A stretch of 64,000 bases of DNA from Pseudomonas viridiflava (GCF_900590755.1 NZ_UUOC01000053.1:186001-250000); one strand, 5' to 3'; shown: positions 42,951 through 52,511, counted from the stretch's first letter. Notes: generated by a model from the letters alone, not told the origin. A program made the numbers and translations.

Positions 42951-43098
42951 ATGTCTTTTTCCGGCACGTGCTGTTGTGCCATCCAGATTTGCCAAGGAGC
43001 CGTCGCTTGCGACGGCGGGTGCATACCCGCAAAGCGGGCGTTTTACTGGGGATAAGCCCCCATGTGGGATGCGCGCAGAGAAACCTGCGCGCGATACA

Positions 43099-44475
43099 TC
43101 ACATCTTTGGCATGCCGCCGCCGGGCAACATTCCGCCCATGCCGCGCATCATTTTCTGCATTCCGCCTTTCGCGGAGAATTTTTTCATCATCTTCTGCAT
43201 CTGCTTGTGCTGCTTGATCAGACGCCCGATGTCCTGAACCTGAGTGCCAGATCCCATGGAAATGCGACGTTTGCGCGAACCGCTGATCAGATCCGGATCA
43301 CGACGTTCGGCAGGCGTCATCGAGTTGATGATGGCTTCCATCTGCTTGAACTGTTTCTCCGCCGCGCCCTGGGCATTGCCCATCTGCGACAGGTTGACGC
43401 CGCCAATGCTTGGCAGCTTGTCCATGAGGCCGCCAAGGCCGCCCATGTTCTTCATCTGTTGCAGCTGATCGCGGAAGTCTTCGAGATCGAAGCCTTTACC
43501 CTTCTTCAGCTTTTTGGCCAGTTTGTCGGCCTTGTCTTTATCGAGAGTCTGTTCGGCCTGCTCGATCAGGCTGAGCACGTCGCCCATGCCCAGGATACGG
43601 GACGCGATACGGTCCGGGTGGAACGATTCGAGCGCATCGCTCTTCTCGCCCATACCGATGAACTTGATCGGCTTGCCGGTAATGGCACGCACGGACAACG
43701 CCGCACCGCCACGGGCATCGCCGTCGACCTTGGTCAGAATCACACCGGTCAGCGGCAGTGCATCGCCGAACGCCTTGGCGGTGTTGGCCGCATCCTGACC
43801 GGTCATGGCGTCAACCACGAACAGGGTTTCAGCAGGCTTGAGCGCGGTGTGCAGCTCCTGAATCTCGCCCATCATCTCGACGTCGATGTGCAGACGACCG
43901 GCGGTATCGACGATGACCACGTCGATGAACTTCAGCTTCGCTTCCTTGATAGCCGCCTGAGCGATGTCGATCGGCTTCTGGCTGATATCGGATGCGAAGA
44001 ACGTAACGCCGATGTCGTTGGCGAGGGTTTCGAGCTGCTTGATGGCCGCAGGACGGTAGACGTCCACCGAGACCACCATGACGGTTTTCTTTTTACGTTC
44101 CTTGAGGAACTTGGCCAGTTTGCCAGCGGTGGTGGTTTTACCCGCACCCTGCAAACCCGCCATCAGAATGACAGCTGGCGGCGTGACGGCGAGGCTGAGC
44201 TCTTCGTTGGCCGCCCCCATCATGTCTTCCAGTTCGGCCTGGACGATTTTCACGAAGGCCTGGCCCGGCGTCAGGCTGCGGGACACTTCCGTGCCGACAG
44301 CGCGCTCCTTGACCTTGTTGACGAAGTCTTTGACCACCGGCAAGGCAACGTCGGCTTCGAGCAAAGCCATACGCACTTCGCGCAAGGTGTCTTTAATGTT
44401 GTCTTCGGTCAGCTTCGCCTTGCCAGTGACATGGCGAAGGGTCTGCGAGAGACGGTCTGTCAGGTTTTCAAACAT
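43099..44475 (-). CDS. ffh: Signal recognition particle protein Ffh
   Basis: GTPase that binds 4.5S RNA and signal sequences and targets membrane proteins to FtsY. 458 aa: N domain, G domain with GLQGAGKTTT (about 106-115), DTAGR and TKVDGDARGG, and the methionine-rich M domain (about 300-450; ends MRGMGGMLPGGGMPKM). Upstream -10 element at 44573. Divergent from the ypjD-like gene, as in E. coli. Confidence 0.98.
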   Translation of the reverse strand: MFENLTDRLSQTLRHVTGKAKLTEDNIKDTLREVRMALLEADVALPVVKDFVNKVKERAVGTEVSRSLTPGQAFVKIVQAELEDMMGAANEELSLAVTPPAVILMAGLQGAGKTTTAGKLAKFLKERKKKTVMVVSVDVYRPAAIKQLETLANDIGVTFFASDISQKPIDIAQAAIKEAKLKFIDVVIVDTAGRLHIDVEMMGEIQELHTALKPAETLFVVDAMTGQDAANTAKAFGDALPLTGVILTKVDGDARGGAALSVRAITGKPIKFIGMGEKSDALESFHPDRIASRILGMGDVLSLIEQAEQTLDKDKADKLAKKLKKGKGFDLEDFRDQLQQMKNMGGLGGLMDKLPSIGGVNLSQMGNAQGAAEKQFKQMEAIINSMTPAERRDPDLISGSRKRRISMGSGTQVQDIGRLIKQHKQMQKMMKKFSAKGGMQKMMRGMGGMLPGGGMPKM

Positions 44476-44572
44476 GCGCGATCCTTTCAGGCTCTTGTCG
44501 AACCCCGGTTGGTGCGGCCCGGCCCGTAGTAAATATGGCGCTCGGCGAGCCTGCGGCTTGAGCAGGTCGCGG

Positions 44573-44578
44573 ATTATA
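44573..44578 (-). promoter_or_regulatory. -10 element of ffh
   Basis: Perfect reverse-strand TATAAT 97 nt before the ffh ATG. The -35 side is poor (TGTCCG at 17 nt). Confidence 0.5.
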
Positions 44579-44685
44579 GCGAAGACTCTGCTGCACGGAC
44601 ACTACGGAGTCTGCTTCTGTGGTCTTTCGTGAAATGTGGGTTCTATGCCAAACTCAGCGCCTTTGCGGCCCGTCCATCAGGATTT

Positions 44686-45498
44686 ATGTCCCCTTTGCCA
44701 CCCAGCCTGCTACCCAGCCTCGCCGCCGCCTGCCTTTATGCCGCTGCGACAATCTATCAAGGCATCCGCCTCAGCCAGGCTAAGCGAGCCGACAAACGGC
44801 TGCTTTGCCTGCTCGGCACGCTGGCGGTTATTGCCCACGCGTTCGGACTTTTCTCGCAACTGATCCGCCCGATCGGGCTTGGCCTGGACTTTTTCAGCGC
44901 CGCCAGCCTGATCGCCGTTGCGGTCATCGCCCTGACGCTGCTCGCCACCGTGCGTATCCCGGTGGAAAATCTTCTGGTGCTGCTGTTCCCGCTAGGGTTG
45001 ATCACGGTGCTGCTTGCCCAGTTCGCCCCAACCGGCACGGTGCAGCCGATCGTTGAAGAACCCGGCATCCTCAGCCATATCCTGCTGTCGATCCTGGCCT
45101 ACGGCATGTTCACCATCGCGGTATTCCAGGCGCTGCTTCTGCTTGTGCAGGACTACCAGCTCAAGCACAAGCATCCTTCTGGCCTGATCAAGAACTTCCC
45201 GCCCCTGCAAACCATGGAGAGCCTGCTGTTCGGTTTTCTCTGGGCGGGCTGGTCGCTGCTTTCGCTGTCGCTGATTTCCGGCTGGCTGTTTGTCGAAAAC
45301 CTGTTCGCTCAGCATCTGGTGCACAAAACCCTGCTGGCCTGTCTGGCCTGGGTGGTATTCAGTGTGCTGCTGTGGGGTCGTAACCGCCTCGGCTGGCGCG
45401 GACACAAGGCTATCCGCTGGACCCTGGGCGGTTTCTGCCTGCTGATGCTGGCCTATTTCGGCAGCAAGCTGGTACGCGAATTCATTCTGCACATCTGA
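44686..45498 (+). CDS. ypjD: YpjD/CcsA-like inner membrane protein (cytochrome c assembly family)
   Basis: Polytopic protein of 270 aa with about eight transmembrane helices. The CcsA/CcmC-type region has LLSILAYGMFTIAVFQALLLL and LLFGFLWAGWSLLSLSLISGW; the tryptophan-rich WWD haem motif of true CcsA is not evident, so a haem role is unsure. The ATG at 44686 has AGGA close upstream. Gene order ffh-ypjD-corC-like equals that of E. coli. Confidence 0.9.
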   Translation: MSPLPPSLLPSLAAACLYAAATIYQGIRLSQAKRADKRLLCLLGTLAVIAHAFGLFSQLIRPIGLGLDFFSAASLIAVAVIALTLLATVRIPVENLLVLLFPLGLITVLLAQFAPTGTVQPIVEEPGILSHILLSILAYGMFTIAVFQALLLLVQDYQLKHKHPSGLIKNFPPLQTMESLLFGFLWAGWSLLSLSLISGWLFVENLFAQHLVHKTLLACLAWVVFSVLLWGRNRLGWRGHKAIRWTLGGFCLLMLAYFGSKLVREFILHI

Positions 45499-45511
45499 CG
45501 GTCCGCTGATT

Positions 45512-46756
45512 ATGGATAATTTGCCTATCGGCCCGATGCTGGGTGTCGTGGTCCTGCTGATCCTCTGGTCTGCGTTGTTTACGGCCATTGAAACCGCTCA
45601 TCAGCAGCTCAGAGTTCTGCGCCGGGCGGATCGTCGCGTCAGCGCCACGCTCCCGCGCCTCGAATTCAAACTGGCCAGTCTGATTTTCAGCAACACGCTG
45701 ATCAAGGTGCTGATCACAGTGATCGCCACCCTGCTGGCGGTCAATTACTGGTTCTACAACGGCCCGACGATCGCCTGGATCGCAATCACCAGTGTGATGC
45801 TGGTCTTCGCCGAACTGATTCCGCGCCGGCTTGCAGCGCGCCATCCTGCCGCGATTGTCCATATGGCAAACGGTCTGTTGCGCATCCCGATGAAGATTGT
45901 CTGGCCACTGGCCTGGCTGTTCAGCGTCATTGCCAGCAATTTGCTGCGCCCATTCGCCAGCCAGACCAAGCCTGCGGCAGAGCAGGACATCGACCAGGAA
46001 CTACCCCCCAGCGTCCATAACGATGGCGTCAACGAGCATGATCCCCATTCGCCTGTCCTGTCAGGGATTCACGCGCTGGACAGCATTACCGTCAATGACA
46101 TTCTGGTGCCGCGCAGCGAAGTGGATGGTGTCAACCTTGACGACTCCATTGAGCAGATCATCGAGCGCCTGATCATTTCCAGACACACCCGTCTGCCGGT
46201 CTATCACAACGACATCAACCAGGTTCAAGGCGTCCTCAATACCCGGCAGATCAGCCATCTGCTGCCCAAGGCGCAGTTGACCAAAGAAGCCTTGCTGGCA
46301 GCCTGCTACGACCCTTACTTCGTACCGGAAAGCACGCCTCTGCAGTTGCAGTTGCTGAATTTCCATAAGCAACAGCGTCGCCTGGGCGTGGTGGTCGATG
46401 AGTATGGCGAAGTGCTTGGCATCGTCAGCCTGGAAGACATTCTCGAAGAAATCGTCGGCGAATTCGAAAACGAACAGACGCTGGATAACCCGCACATTCA
46501 TCCACAGCCCGATGGCCGTCTGGTGGTGGACGGTGCCGCGTCGATTCGCGAGCTTAACAGGAGCCTTGGCTGGCACCTGCCGTCCGACGGCCCGAAAACC
46601 CTGAACGGGCTGGTGACCGAAGCGCTGGAAACCATCCCCGAAAGCGCGGTCTGCCTGAAGATCGGGCCGTATCGCCTGGAAATCCTGCAGACCGAGGACA
46701 ACCGAGTCACACGCGTGATGATGTGGCAGAACACCTCGACTCGCGCGGTGAATTAA
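45512..46756 (+). CDS. HlyC/CorC-type membrane transporter with CBS domains
   Basis: Membrane protein of 414 aa. N-terminal DUF21/CNNM domain (about 1-150, three to four helices), a pair of CBS domains (about 185-320; ILVPRSEVDGVNLDDSIEQI, VVVDEYGEVLGIVSLEDILE) and a C-terminal CorC_HlyC domain. CNNM/CorB-type proteins are linked to Mg2+ (or Co2+) transport and resistance. 13 bp after the ypjD-like gene, so co-transcribed. Equivalent to E. coli YfjD by gene order. Confidence 0.92.
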   Translation: MDNLPIGPMLGVVVLLILWSALFTAIETAHQQLRVLRRADRRVSATLPRLEFKLASLIFSNTLIKVLITVIATLLAVNYWFYNGPTIAWIAITSVMLVFAELIPRRLAARHPAAIVHMANGLLRIPMKIVWPLAWLFSVIASNLLRPFASQTKPAAEQDIDQELPPSVHNDGVNEHDPHSPVLSGIHALDSITVNDILVPRSEVDGVNLDDSIEQIIERLIISRHTRLPVYHNDINQVQGVLNTRQISHLLPKAQLTKEALLAACYDPYFVPESTPLQLQLLNFHKQQRRLGVVVDEYGEVLGIVSLEDILEEIVGEFENEQTLDNPHIHPQPDGRLVVDGAASIRELNRSLGWHLPSDGPKTLNGLVTEALETIPESAVCLKIGPYRLEILQTEDNRVTRVMMWQNTSTRAVN

Positions 46757-46771
46757 AGCGCTCTCAGGCTC

Positions 46772-46801
46772 TTGTTACACATGTAAAACCCTTTCTATAA
46801 T
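46772..46801 (+). promoter_or_regulatory. Sigma-70 promoter of the MFS transporter gene
   Basis: TTGTTA (46772-46777), 18-nt spacer, TATAAT (46796-46801). It would leave an untranslated leader of about 235 nt before the ATG at 47046. The 289-bp gap contains no gene that I can see. Confidence 0.6.
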
Positions 46802-47045
46802 CGTCGGGCTTACCCAGCCCGCCGATCCGTGTGCTACCCGCATGTGACGTGATCCGGCCAGTCACTCAGCCTGAAACGTTTCGCGCTTCTTCTGGCTCCA
46901 GCCATACCCCCGGCATGACCAACGCCTGTGCCCCCTATCCGGGCTAATCTGATCAGCGCTGTACCCACAATAATTAATGTTTGCCGCCGTGGCTCGTCAT
47001 TGACGACGACCATCGACAGGCGAGATGACTGTCAGGGATATCCGT

Positions 47046-48368
47046 ATGACGACGACTTCTGCCGTTCATGAAAATGAACTTGCTCCGGCCAAACCGGCCA
47101 ATTCCGCGACCCGCGTTGCCACCGCCAGCTTTATCGGCACCGCTATCGAGTTCTACGACTTTTATGTCTATGCCACCGCCGCCGCACTGGTGATCGGCCC
47201 GGTATTCTTCCCGCAGACATCCGGCACCGCGCAGATGCTGTCGGCGTTTCTGACGTTCGGCATTGCCTTCCTTGCCAGACCACTGGGCTCGGCACTGTTC
47301 GGCCATTTCGGGGATCGTATCGGGCGTAAATCGACGTTGGTGGCGTCTTTGCTGCTGATGGGGGTTTGCACCACGTTGATTGGCGTGCTGCCGGGCTACG
47401 CGACCATCGGAGCGTGGGCACCGATTCTGTTGTGCGTGTTGCGTTTCGGCCAAGGCCTGGGTTTGGGCGGCGAATGGGGCGGCGCGGCGTTGCTCGCCAC
47501 GGAAAACGCCCCGAAAGGCAAGCGAGCCTGGTTTGGCATGTTTCCACAGCTTGGCCCCTCCATTGGCTTCCTGGCTGCCAACGGCTTGTTTCTGACCCTG
47601 GCCATGACCCTGGATGACGAGCAATTCCGTTCGTGGGGATGGCGGATTCCGTTTCTGCTCAGTGCGGTATTGGTGATGGTCGGCCTGTATGTGCGGCTGA
47701 AACTGGAAGAAACCCCGATCTTCGCCAATGCCATCGCTCGCCACGAGCGGGTGAAAATGCCGATTGCGGAGCTGTTCAGCCAATACTGGGCGCCGATGCT
47801 GTTGGGTGCCGCGTCGATGGTGGTCTGCTACGCGCTGTTCTATATCTCGACGGTATTTTCCCTGAGCTACGGCGTATCGACCCTCGGCTACAGCCGCGAA
47901 ACCTTCCTCGCCCTGCTGTGCTTCGCCGTTCTGTTCATGGCTGCGGCGACGCCACTTGCCGCCTGGGCCAGCGACCGTTTCGGACGACGCCCGGTGCTGA
48001 TCATTGGTGGCGTACTGGCGATTCTCTCGGGTTTCACCATGGAGCCCTTGCTGACCCACGGCACGACCTGGGCTGTGGCGCTGTTCCTGTGTATCGAGCT
48101 GTTCCTGATGGGCGTGACCTTCGCACCCATGGGCGCCATGCTGCCAGAGCTGTTCCCCACTCGGGTTCGCTACACCGGGGCGTCAGCGGCTTACAACCTG
48201 GGCGGCATCGTCGGAGCATCAGTCGCGCCCTTCTTCGCCCAGAAACTGGTGGCGATGGGCGGCTTGAGCTGGGTTGGAGGGTATGTATCGGCGGCCGCGT
48301 TGCTCAGCGTGATTGCTGTGCTGTGCCTGAAGGAAACCCGCGATGCGGATCTGGATAAGATTGCCTGA
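47046..48368 (+). CDS. MFS metabolite:proton symporter (MHS family)
   Basis: Inner-membrane transporter of 440 aa with 12 predicted helices. MHS-family features: N-terminal ASFIGTAIEFYDFYVYATAA, the loop 2-3 motif GHFGDRIGRKS and RFGQGLGLGGEWGGAALLA. Relatives carry proline/betaine, shikimate, alpha-ketoglutarate or citrate; the substrate cannot be told here. ATG at 47046 preferred (AGGGA upstream), 47025 possible. Confidence 0.93.
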   Translation: MTTTSAVHENELAPAKPANSATRVATASFIGTAIEFYDFYVYATAAALVIGPVFFPQTSGTAQMLSAFLTFGIAFLARPLGSALFGHFGDRIGRKSTLVASLLLMGVCTTLIGVLPGYATIGAWAPILLCVLRFGQGLGLGGEWGGAALLATENAPKGKRAWFGMFPQLGPSIGFLAANGLFLTLAMTLDDEQFRSWGWRIPFLLSAVLVMVGLYVRLKLEETPIFANAIARHERVKMPIAELFSQYWAPMLLGAASMVVCYALFYISTVFSLSYGVSTLGYSRETFLALLCFAVLFMAAATPLAAWASDRFGRRPVLIIGGVLAILSGFTMEPLLTHGTTWAVALFLCIELFLMGVTFAPMGAMLPELFPTRVRYTGASAAYNLGGIVGASVAPFFAQKLVAMGGLSWVGGYVSAAALLSVIAVLCLKETRDADLDKIA

Positions 48369-48382
48369 TTGATCGCAGAAAC

Positions 48383-48449
48383 CTGTAGGAGCTGCCGAAG
48401 GCTGCGAACGCCATTACACGGTCTTCGCAGCCTGCGGCAGCTCCTACAA
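48383..48449. repeat. REP-type inverted repeat, family A (copy 4)
   Basis: Arms CTGTAGGAGCTGCCGAAGGC and near-complement (one arm reads CTGCGGCAG) between the convergent MFS and purT genes. Confidence 0.9.
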
Positions 48450-48461
48450 GGGTGCTGAATC

Positions 48462-49643
48462 TTACAACTGAACCTTCACCGCCTGAGAAGCACGGGTTGC
48501 CTTGGCACGCGCTGCTTCGATGGATTCGTCACGAGCCAGGGCAACGCCCATGCGGCGCTGACCGTTAACTTCAGGCTTGCCGAACAAGCGCAAGGCGGTA
48601 TCCGGCTCGCTCAGGGCCTGACCCAAATTGGCAAAAGTGGTCTGGGTAGACTGCCCTTCCACCAGAATCACTGCCGATGCCGATGGCCCAAACTGGCGGA
48701 TCAACGGGATTGGCAGACCCAGAATTGCCCGGGCGTGCAGTGCAAACTGTGACAGGTCCTGAGAAATCAGAGTCACCAGACCAGTGTCGTGCGGGCGCGG
48801 CGAGACTTCGCTGAACCAGACCTGATCGCCCTTGATGAACAATTCAACACCGAACAGCCCACGACCACCCAACGCCTCGGTCACAGCCTTGGCGACACGC
48901 TCGGATTCAGCCAGAGCAACCGGGCTCATGGCTTGCGGCTGCCAGGATTCCTGATAGTCGCCCTTCTCCTGACGATGGCCCACAGGCGCGCAGAACGTAG
49001 TGCCGCCTGCATGACGCACAGTCAGCAAGGTGATTTCGTATTCGAAGTCGATGAAGCCTTCGATGATCACCCGACCTTTACCGGCACGGCCGCCTTCCTG
49101 GGCGTAATCCCAGGCCTTTTTCACGTCGTCAGGGGTACGCAGCAGGCTCTGGCCTTTGCCCGAAGAACTCATGACCGGTTTGACCACACACGGGAAACCC
49201 AGGTCTTCCACAGCCTTGCTGTAGTCCTCGAAGGTATCGGCGAAGTGATAAGGCGAGGTCGGCAGGTCCAGCTCTTCAGCGGCCAGACGGCGGATGCCTT
49301 CACGGTTCATGGTCAGCTGTGTCGCGCGGGCAGTCGGGATCACCGTGAAGCCTTCGGCCTCCAGTTCAACCAGCGTCGCGGTGGCGATGGCCTCGATTTC
49401 CGGCACGATATAGTGCGGCTTCTCTGCTTCGATGACGGCGCGCAGTGCTGCACCGTCAAGCATGTTGATCACATGGCTGCGGTGGGCAACCTGCATCGCT
49501 GGCGCATTGGCATAACGATCGACAGCGATCACTTCAACGCCCAGGCGCTGCAGTTCGATCACGACTTCCTTGCCCAGCTCGCCGCAACCGCAGAGCAATA
49601 CGCGGGTCGCGACAGGCGACAGTGGAGTTCCGATTTGAGTCAT
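48462..49643 (-). CDS. purT: Formate-dependent GAR transformylase PurT
   Basis: ATP-grasp enzyme of 393 aa that makes formylglycinamide ribonucleotide from GAR, formate and ATP, an alternative to PurN in purine synthesis. Rossmann-like start VLLCGCGELGKEVVIELQRLG, ATP-grasp core with VVKPVMSSSGKGQS and the metal-binding FSEVSPRPHDTGLVT. ATG at 49643 is the family start; the frame extends to 49718. Single gene. Confidence 0.97.
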   Translation of the reverse strand: MTQIGTPLSPVATRVLLCGCGELGKEVVIELQRLGVEVIAVDRYANAPAMQVAHRSHVINMLDGAALRAVIEAEKPHYIVPEIEAIATATLVELEAEGFTVIPTARATQLTMNREGIRRLAAEELDLPTSPYHFADTFEDYSKAVEDLGFPCVVKPVMSSSGKGQSLLRTPDDVKKAWDYAQEGGRAGKGRVIIEGFIDFEYEITLLTVRHAGGTTFCAPVGHRQEKGDYQESWQPQAMSPVALAESERVAKAVTEALGGRGLFGVELFIKGDQVWFSEVSPRPHDTGLVTLISQDLSQFALHARAILGLPIPLIRQFGPSASAVILVEGQSTQTTFANLGQALSEPDTALRLFGKPEVNGQRRMGVALARDESIEAARAKATRASQAVKVQL

Positions 49644-49742
49644 GTCAGGTCCTCGTGGAGCAGATATCGAGGGCAGCCCGCCAGTGTGCGAGCGACCGCG
49701 GTGGAGAAAGGCGCGCAATTTACCACGAAGCCCGGCAAATTC

Positions 49743-50210
49743 TCAGCCTGCGCAAGCGTTCTTGCGTGCACGCCAGACCATGATCAGCCAGACGGCGGTC
49801 ACTCCGGCAAACTTCGAGAGCAGCGCAGTCAGGATCACCGGGGTGGTCAGCGCATCGATCAGGCCGAAAAAGATGAAGGTATCCACCGGAATACTCAGCG
49901 CAGAGCTGAGCCACAGCCGGTCATGCAACGGGCGTTTGGTGATGGTGAAGACCAGCCAGTCGATGCATTCCGAGACCGCGAAAGCAGTGGCGCTTGCCAA
50001 GGCGATGGTCGGGTCGGAGGTCACATAAGACAACACCAGCGCCGCCAGCATGGCGAAGATCGCGCCGTGCCCGAAGCGGGTCTGGACCATGTCGCGCAGC
50101 ACAAACACCAACCCACCCCAGGCTGACCAGATGACATCCAGATGGGGGGCCGTGGAAAACGCGAAATTGATCAGCACAACGCTGCTGATGTAGGCGATCA
50201 GGAAGAGCAT
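49743..50210 (-). CDS. VUT family membrane protein (YhhQ-like)
   Basis: Inner-membrane protein of 155 aa with about five helices (MLFLIAYISSVVLINFAFST; LASATAFAVSECIDWLVF). Members of this family include the queuosine-precursor transporter YhhQ; this short form may carry a related substrate. No riboswitch is evident in the 50-bp upstream, which instead meets a REP. No clear ribosome-binding site is seen before the ATG. Confidence 0.85.
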   Translation of the reverse strand: MLFLIAYISSVVLINFAFSTAPHLDVIWSAWGGLVFVLRDMVQTRFGHGAIFAMLAALVLSYVTSDPTIALASATAFAVSECIDWLVFTITKRPLHDRLWLSSALSIPVDTFIFFGLIDALTTPVILTALLSKFAGVTAVWLIMVWRARKNACAG

Positions 50211-50264
50211 GGGCGTGGCTTATGTGGCGGGAAAGATAGGCAATGGTATCAGGCTTATCGACAC

Positions 50265-50356
50265 CTGTTGGAGCGAGGCTTGCCCGCGAAGATCGATAAC
50301 GCGGTGAGTCTGGCCCACTGCAGCGACTGGTTCGCGGGCAAGCCTCGCTCCAACAG
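50265..50356. repeat. REP-type inverted repeat, family C (copy 2)
   Basis: Arms GTTGGAGCGAGGCTTGCCCG and complement, between the VUT gene and the DUF1289 gene, both on the reverse strand. Confidence 0.88.
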
Positions 50357-50367
50357 ACTCCATTCGA

Positions 50368-50565
50368 TCAAGAAAGCTTCCAGACCAACCCACTAGCCTC
50401 CGCCCGCTCATGACACAGCCTGAGCACAGCACGGCGCTGGTCGTTGTTCATGGCATGCCAATCGGTGATTTCCTTGACGGTACGCTGGCAGCCCAGGCAA
50501 ATGTCGTCGTTATCCAGCGCACAAATACTGACGCAGGGAGAGGCGACGCGGCGTTCGGTTTCCAT
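50368..50565 (-). CDS. DUF1289 family Cys-rich small protein
   Basis: Protein of 65 aa with the family pattern SPCVSICALDNDDICLGCQR, i.e. four cysteines C-x3-C-x7-C-x2-C, likely binding a metal or Fe-S cluster (inference), followed by the TVKEITDWHAMNNDQRRAVL helix. Function unknown. It lies 31 bp downstream of the Nudix gene at 50597 and is probably in its transcript. Confidence 0.9.
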   Translation of the reverse strand: METERRVASPCVSICALDNDDICLGCQRTVKEITDWHAMNNDQRRAVLRLCHERAEASGLVWKLS

Positions 50566-50596
50566 TGTGTTTCCTGGCTCTCTGGCCTTTCAATCT

Positions 50597-51193
50597 TCAG
50601 ATCACGGAATGTTCAGGCGGGTGATGCAGGCTGATTTTGCTGTCATAGAGGACGTTGATCAACTCCACAATCATGATCGCCGTCAGCCCCCATATCTTGA
50701 ACTCACCATAGCGATAGCTGGGCACATACCAACTTCGGCCTTGATAGTCGATACGGTGAGTATGCTCACGGGTGTCCTGGCGGAAAAACTCCAGCGGCAC
50801 GCTAAACACAGCAGCAATCTCGGCATCGTTGGGGCGATACTCGACGAAATCAGGGATCAGGCCCACATACGGGGTGACTTTGATCCCGTGCTTGGAGATC
50901 AGCGGGCTCAATGGGCCGATGACTTCAACCAGACCAGGCGGCAAGCCGATCTCCTCTTCAGCCTCGCGCAGGGCAGTGAATATCAAGTCGACGTCTTCCG
51001 GGTCGCGACGCCCTCCGGGAAAAGCCACCTCGCCGCCATGGGTCGACAGCCCGCTGGCGCGCAGGGTCAAGATCAGCTCCGGTTCATCACTGCGAGTAAT
51101 CGGCAGCAACACCGCAGCCTCGGGAAAACGTCGATCCGTTTCGAGAGTGCTCGGCGTATGACTGCTTACACGGCGGAGTAGCTCGTCCAGCAT
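50597..51193 (-). CDS. CoA pyrophosphatase, Nudix family
   Basis: Nudix hydrolase of 198 aa, UPF0035/NUDT7-like group that splits CoA and acyl-CoA. Nudix box GGRRDPEDVDLIFTALREAE followed by EEIGLP at about 80-105, preceded by LSTHGGEVAFPGG, which is specific to this group. Soluble. Assigned by family similarity. Confidence 0.93.
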   Translation of the reverse strand: MLDELLRRVSSHTPSTLETDRRFPEAAVLLPITRSDEPELILTLRASGLSTHGGEVAFPGGRRDPEDVDLIFTALREAEEEIGLPPGLVEVIGPLSPLISKHGIKVTPYVGLIPDFVEYRPNDAEIAAVFSVPLEFFRQDTREHTHRIDYQGRSWYVPSYRYGEFKIWGLTAIMIVELINVLYDSKISLHHPPEHSVI

Positions 51194-51351
51194 GGGAAAT
51201 CTCGATCTGTTGCCTACCCGGCATCATGCACCAAAGTCGCGAGCGGCCCAACCCCTTGTAGGACAAGCCGACTACGATACTAAAGCGCTGCTTGCCGATC
51301 CCCCGTCATGCACGCCAAGATAGCGGCTGAATTCAGCAATCGAACGACCCC

Positions 51352-51903
51352 ATGAAATTCTGCAGCCAGTGCGGTAATCCGGTCATCCAGTGCATCCCCG
51401 AAGGCGACAGCCGTTTGCGCTATGTCTGTGGGCATTGCCACTTCATTCATTATCAAAACCCTAATATTGTCGCTGGCTGCCTGGCAGTCCTGGACAACAA
51501 GGTGCTGCTCTGTCGCCGCGCCATCGAACCGCGCCTAGGGTTCTGGACCCTGCCCGCCGGTTTCATGGAAAACGGCGAGACCATGGAGCAGGCCGCTCGC
51601 CGGGAAACTGTTGAAGAGGCCTGTGCAACTATGGGCGACCTGGACTTGTACATGCTGGTGGACGTACCGCACATCAATCAGGTCCACGTATTCTTTCGTG
51701 GCGAGCTGGCCACGCCTGAATTTGCCGCCGGAATCGAGAGCCTGGAAGTCGACCTGTTCGACGAGGCGGACATTCCGTGGTCGGAGCTGGCTTTCATGAC
51801 GGTGCGCCGTACCCTAGAATGCTTCTTCGCAGATCGGCGCCAGCAGCTTTACCCTGTGCGGACCGAAGCCTTGCCGCCGTCGCGGCCCATTCAAGACACT
51901 TAA
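51352..51903 (+). CDS. Nudix hydrolase with zinc ribbon
   Basis: Protein of 183 aa. N-terminal zinc ribbon with Cys pairs MKFCSQCGNP and VCGHCHF (about residues 4-29), then a Nudix domain (about 38-160) with box GFMENGETMEQAARRETVEE. The same layout occurs in NudC-like NADH pyrophosphatases, but the SQPWPFPQS motif is missing, so the substrate is uncertain. Divergent from the CoA pyrophosphatase gene and followed after 44 bp by an L,D-transpeptidase gene. Confidence 0.92.
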   Translation: MKFCSQCGNPVIQCIPEGDSRLRYVCGHCHFIHYQNPNIVAGCLAVLDNKVLLCRRAIEPRLGFWTLPAGFMENGETMEQAARRETVEEACATMGDLDLYMLVDVPHINQVHVFFRGELATPEFAAGIESLEVDLFDEADIPWSELAFMTVRRTLECFFADRRQQLYPVRTEALPPSRPIQDT

Positions 51904-51947
51904 TCAGGCCAGCCCGTCACAGGCGCCGTTTCAGGGATACCGTTTCG

Positions 51948-52511
51948 ATGCGTTGGTTGCTCGCCGCTTTGTGCTTGTCATTCATGCCGTTGTCCCAGGC
52001 ATCTTTCACCCAGACCATTGTTCCCAAGGGCAGCGAGCAGAAAATCGTCGGCGAGAAGGTGATTAACGTCGAGAACATCGCCGACAAGAAAATCGAAAAA
52101 GTCCTCGTGCTCAAATCAGCTCGTCAGTTGCAGTTGATCAGTGGCGGTGAACCGCTCAAGACGTACCGAATCTCTCTGGGCAAACAGCCGAAGGGCACCA
52201 AAACCATGGAAGGCGATCAGCGCACGCCGGAAGGTTTCTACTGGCTGGACTGGCGCAAGACCAGCACCAACTACAACCTGTCGATGCACATCTCCTACCC
52301 GAACGTCGCCGACGCCGAACGCTCGAAACGCGAAGGGGTGAAACCCGGGAGCATGATCATGATTCACGGGACGCCCGTGGATGAGGAATATCCGGAGTGG
52401 TACTTCCATACGCTGGACTGGACCAATGGCTGCATCGCCATGAAGAACAACGATATGCGCGAGGTCTGGAATCTGGTGAAGGACGGCACGATGATTGAGA
52501 TCAGGCCGTAG
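51948..52511 (+). CDS. L,D-transpeptidase family protein (YkuD domain)
   Basis: Exported protein of 187 aa, signal peptide about 1-22 (SFMPLSQASF). YkuD catalytic domain (about 45-187): conserved His in MIMIHGTPVDEEYPEW and the nucleophile Cys in TNGCIAMKN. Family members cross-link peptidoglycan or attach lipoproteins to it; the SHGCIR form is replaced by NGCIAM, as in the DpaA/YafK-type group that detach lipoproteins, so either reaction is possible. ATG at 51948 chosen for the signal peptide. Confidence 0.9.
   Translation: MRWLLAALCLSFMPLSQASFTQTIVPKGSEQKIVGEKVINVENIADKKIEKVLVLKSARQLQLISGGEPLKTYRISLGKQPKGTKTMEGDQRTPEGFYWLDWRKTSTNYNLSMHISYPNVADAERSKREGVKPGSMIMIHGTPVDEEYPEWYFHTLDWTNGCIAMKNNDMREVWNLVKDGTMIEIRP

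Noticed and set aside
42850..44529. 559-codon open frame antisense to ffh
   Set aside because: Covers the ffh coding region and its promoter; composition typical of antisense frames.
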